A stretch of DNA of 16,413 bases from Euryhalocaulis sp050486445 (GTDB lineage: Bacteria > Pseudomonadota > Alphaproteobacteria > Caulobacterales > Maricaulaceae), in assembly GCA_050486445.1 (NCBI GenBank), contig JBJHDH010000045.1:1-16413 (forward strand). Direction: 5' to 3'. The notes under the pieces are model-generated. The model was not told the DNA's origin and made no database searches. It worked only from the letters and a program-made list of their open reading frames with translations. Made by a program: the position numbers and the translations under genes. Below, in pieces: positions 15,005-16,413 of the stretch (its first letter is position 1; the number at the start of each line of letters is the position of its first letter).

Positions 15005-16003
15005 CTATTCCGTGGAGGCCCAGCCAGGTCCGGTGATGTGCGGCGGCAGACGGTAGGTAATCGAATAAATGCCGCGAATTTGCCCGTCCTCGATCCGGAA
15101 AATATTGGCCACATAGACCCAGGCCAGCGGATCGCCTTGCAGATCCCGCGCATCTTCGTCGCGCTCGAACACCGCCTGCGCCCAGACCACGCCGGTCATC
15201 TCGTCATAGAAAAAACGCCGGTTCGTGACATCGCGCGTCACGCCGCGAAAATTCTGGAACCCGCCGATGCATGACGCCAGCGGGCTGGACAGCATCGCGA
15301 TATTGAAACCGGGCCGGGCCTCGGCCGGGTCGGGCGGCTCGCGGTCCGGCATCCGGCCGACCATCCATGTGCCGTTTTCGACCCGGAAACAATCTTCATA
15401 GGCGATCACATCGGCGGCGTCGGCTGCCTCGATGCCGTCGAAATAGGACCGGGCCGCGGCGATCGAGGCTTCGCGCCCGCTTGCGCTTGTAGGCGCGGGA
15501 AAGTCGGGCGGCGGATTGGTGGTGAAGCCTTCGGGGTTGTAGAGCGGCGTGTCGTCGCGCGCGATCACCCATTCGGCCTCGGCGATGCGCTGCCCCTGGG
15601 CCCGGATACGCAGCGAAACGATGGCGATGTCGTTACCCTCGCCGACCAGCCCGACATAGCCGGCCTGGCCAGTTTCCGGGTCGGCATAGCGGCGTTGCAG
15701 CGCGCCCAGCGCCGTGACCGAACTCCACACGCCCTGGCCGGCCGGGGTGGACGCGGCGTTTTCCGTGCTGCGGAAATTGTCCGCCAGCGGCGCGGCGGTG
15801 GGGTTGCGCATCACCAGCGCGGTCAGATAGCGGTCCAGCAGGTCGATCAGGCAGGCCCGGTCGCAGGTCTCGTCGATCTGCACCTCGACGCGTTCCACGG
15901 TGGTGGCCTCGGGCCCGCACGCAGCCAGCGTGAAGCCCGCAAGCGCCAGAGCGGCCAGCGCCATGCGGGCCGGCCGGTGATATGTCATGGCCAGAGCGGT
16001 CAT
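15005..16003 (-). CDS. Lipoprotein with NTF2-like (DUF8021-like) domains
   Basis: A 332-residue predicted lipoprotein: hydrophobic signal, lipobox TLAAC (Cys29), then ETCDRACLIDLLDRYLTALVMRNP (about 45-68), a helix pattern typical of NTF2-like proteins with a Cys47-Cys51 pair. A second segment with similar helix character (AARSYFDGIEAADAADVIAYEDC) begins near 200, so two NTF2-like halves are possible. The overall look recalls DUF8021-type proteins; this is from memory of the family, not a search. Start chosen at ATG 16003, which places the signal correctly; the frame is open upstream to 16180 without signal-like sequence. ATG 15988 is an alternative. No good ribosome site is seen. It lies 220 bases before the GntR gene on the same strand. 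Function unknown. Confidence 0.78.
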   Translation of the reverse strand: MTALAMTYHRPARMALAALALAGFTLAACGPEATTVERVEVQIDETCDRACLIDLLDRYLTALVMRNPTAAPLADNFRSTENAASTPAGQGVWSSVTALGALQRRYADPETGQAGYVGLVGEGNDIAIVSLRIRAQGQRIAEAEWVIARDDTPLYNPEGFTTNPPPDFPAPTSASGREASIAAARSYFDGIEAADAADVIAYEDCFRVENGTWMVGRMPDREPPDPAEARPGFNIAMLSSPLASCIGGFQNFRGVTRDVTNRRFFYDEMTGVVWAQAVFERDEDARDLQGDPLAWVYVANIFRIEDGQIRGIYSITYRLPPHITGPGWASTE

Positions 16004-16052
16004 GGCGGGCACTCTAGAGACTCGCCGTCCGGTATTGAAGCGCCCTCGCCGT

Positions 16053-16073
16053 ATTCGGGCCATGGCCGCGAAT
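16053..16073. promoter_or_regulatory. Imperfect palindrome, possible operator
   Basis: GGCCATGGCC (16058-16067) is a perfect palindrome flanked by ATTCG (16053-16057) and CGAAT (16069-16073), offset by one base. It lies 50 bases upstream of the lipoprotein start in the divergent intergenic region. Confidence 0.3.
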
Positions 16074-16172
16074 GTCTCCAATACGAAAAAGCGGGGAAGT
16101 TTGGGCGAATCTCCACGCCTTCTGCGGCGGGGGTAGTGTGTGCGTGCTTCGGCGTCATGAAGGGCGCGTGCA

Positions 16173-16235
16173 CACGTCAAACGTGGGCGCCGGGGGTGCA
16201 GGGCGCGTCCGCGCTGTGAAGGTGACGCTTCACAG
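16173..16235. promoter_or_regulatory. Two inverted repeats upstream of the right-edge gene
   Basis: CACGT-CAA-ACGTG (16173-16185) and CTGTGAAG-GTGACG-CTTCACAG (16214-16235) lie within 90 bases upstream of the putative ATG at 16263. They may be protein-binding sites or, for the second, an RNA hairpin in the leader. No T run follows. Confidence 0.35.
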
Positions 16236-16262
16236 TTCCGGCGCGGCCCGTGGAGAGGGCGG

Positions 16263-16413
16263 ATGGCACTAAACGACCGACCATCCCAATCCCACGCTGG
16301 AATCGGGACGGAGACGTTCCGGGAAATCCCTGCGCGGGGCGTTCATTGGGACGCACCACCACGTACCAAGGACAGGACACCCGCGTCCCCGCGGGCGCCC
16401 CGCTTCCCTTCGC
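16263..16413 (+). CDS. Start of an unrecognised gene, 3' end outside window
   Basis: An ATG at 16263 follows GGAGAGGGCGG with good spacing, and the frame stays open to the window end (50 codons seen). The visible N-terminus (MALNDRPSQSHAGIGTETF...) is rich in Arg, Pro and Ser and looks disordered; I do not recognise it. Codon third positions are less GC-biased than in neighbouring genes, so the call rests mainly on the ribosome site and open frame. Two inverted repeats lie in its upstream region. Confidence 0.4.
   Translation, partial: MALNDRPSQSHAGIGTETFREIPARGVHWDAPPRTKDRTPASPRAPRFPS

Noticed and set aside
16004..16262. Possible non-coding RNA gene in the GC-rich right-hand gap
   Set aside because: I compared it by eye with tRNA, RNase P, SRP and tmRNA features and found no convincing match.
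16177..16380. Open frame of 67 codons on the minus strand at the right edge
   Set aside because: GTG start without a ribosome site and no family resemblance; the plus-strand ATG at 16263 has a good site.

Overview
The window is GC-rich, with strong G/C bias at third codon positions, and encodes an outer-membrane TonB-dependent receptor, several lipoproteins and a likely Tat-exported protein. It is therefore a Gram-negative bacterium, most likely an alphaproteobacterium. I cannot name a genus from sequence alone.

Left region (1-6137, + strand): four closely spaced genes form a probable catabolic operon. They are a secreted tannase/feruloyl-esterase-family hydrolase cut by the left edge, an MFS transporter of the aromatic acid:H+ symporter type, a Tat-type lipoprotein resembling hydroxypyruvate isomerase, and a large lipoprotein that combines a carboxypeptidase-regulatory-like domain, a c-type heme motif (CNFCH) and a streptogramin-lyase-like repeat region. 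An intrinsic terminator at 6161-6193 ends the run and sits between convergent genes. The simplest reading is that an aromatic ester is cleaved outside the cytoplasm and the acid imported. The roles of the two lipoproteins are unknown.

Middle region (6210-9332, - strand): an ankyrin-repeat protein is followed by two tandem paralogous NTF2/SnoaL-fold proteins, probably co-transcribed. The SnoaL-fold genes may belong functionally to the left cluster.

Metal region (9603-14084, + strand): a DUF2946-like small protein, a TonB-dependent receptor, a PepSY-type membrane protein with conserved histidines and a PCu(A)C copper chaperone lipoprotein. The last two genes overlap by 4 bases, and receptor to PepSY is 9 bases apart. 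This is most likely a copper (possibly iron) uptake operon. The gap before the receptor gene holds two mutually exclusive RNA pairings.

Right region (14125-16003, - strand): a GntR/FCD-type regulator, preceded by a compact leader that can fold as a three-way junction ending at its start codon, and a lipoprotein with an NTF2-like look. A new + strand gene probably starts at 16263 and leaves the window; its upstream region carries three inverted repeats.

The best candidates for something undescribed are the lipoprotein-rich aromatic-ester cluster, the structured leader of the GntR gene, and the switch-like pairing before the receptor gene.
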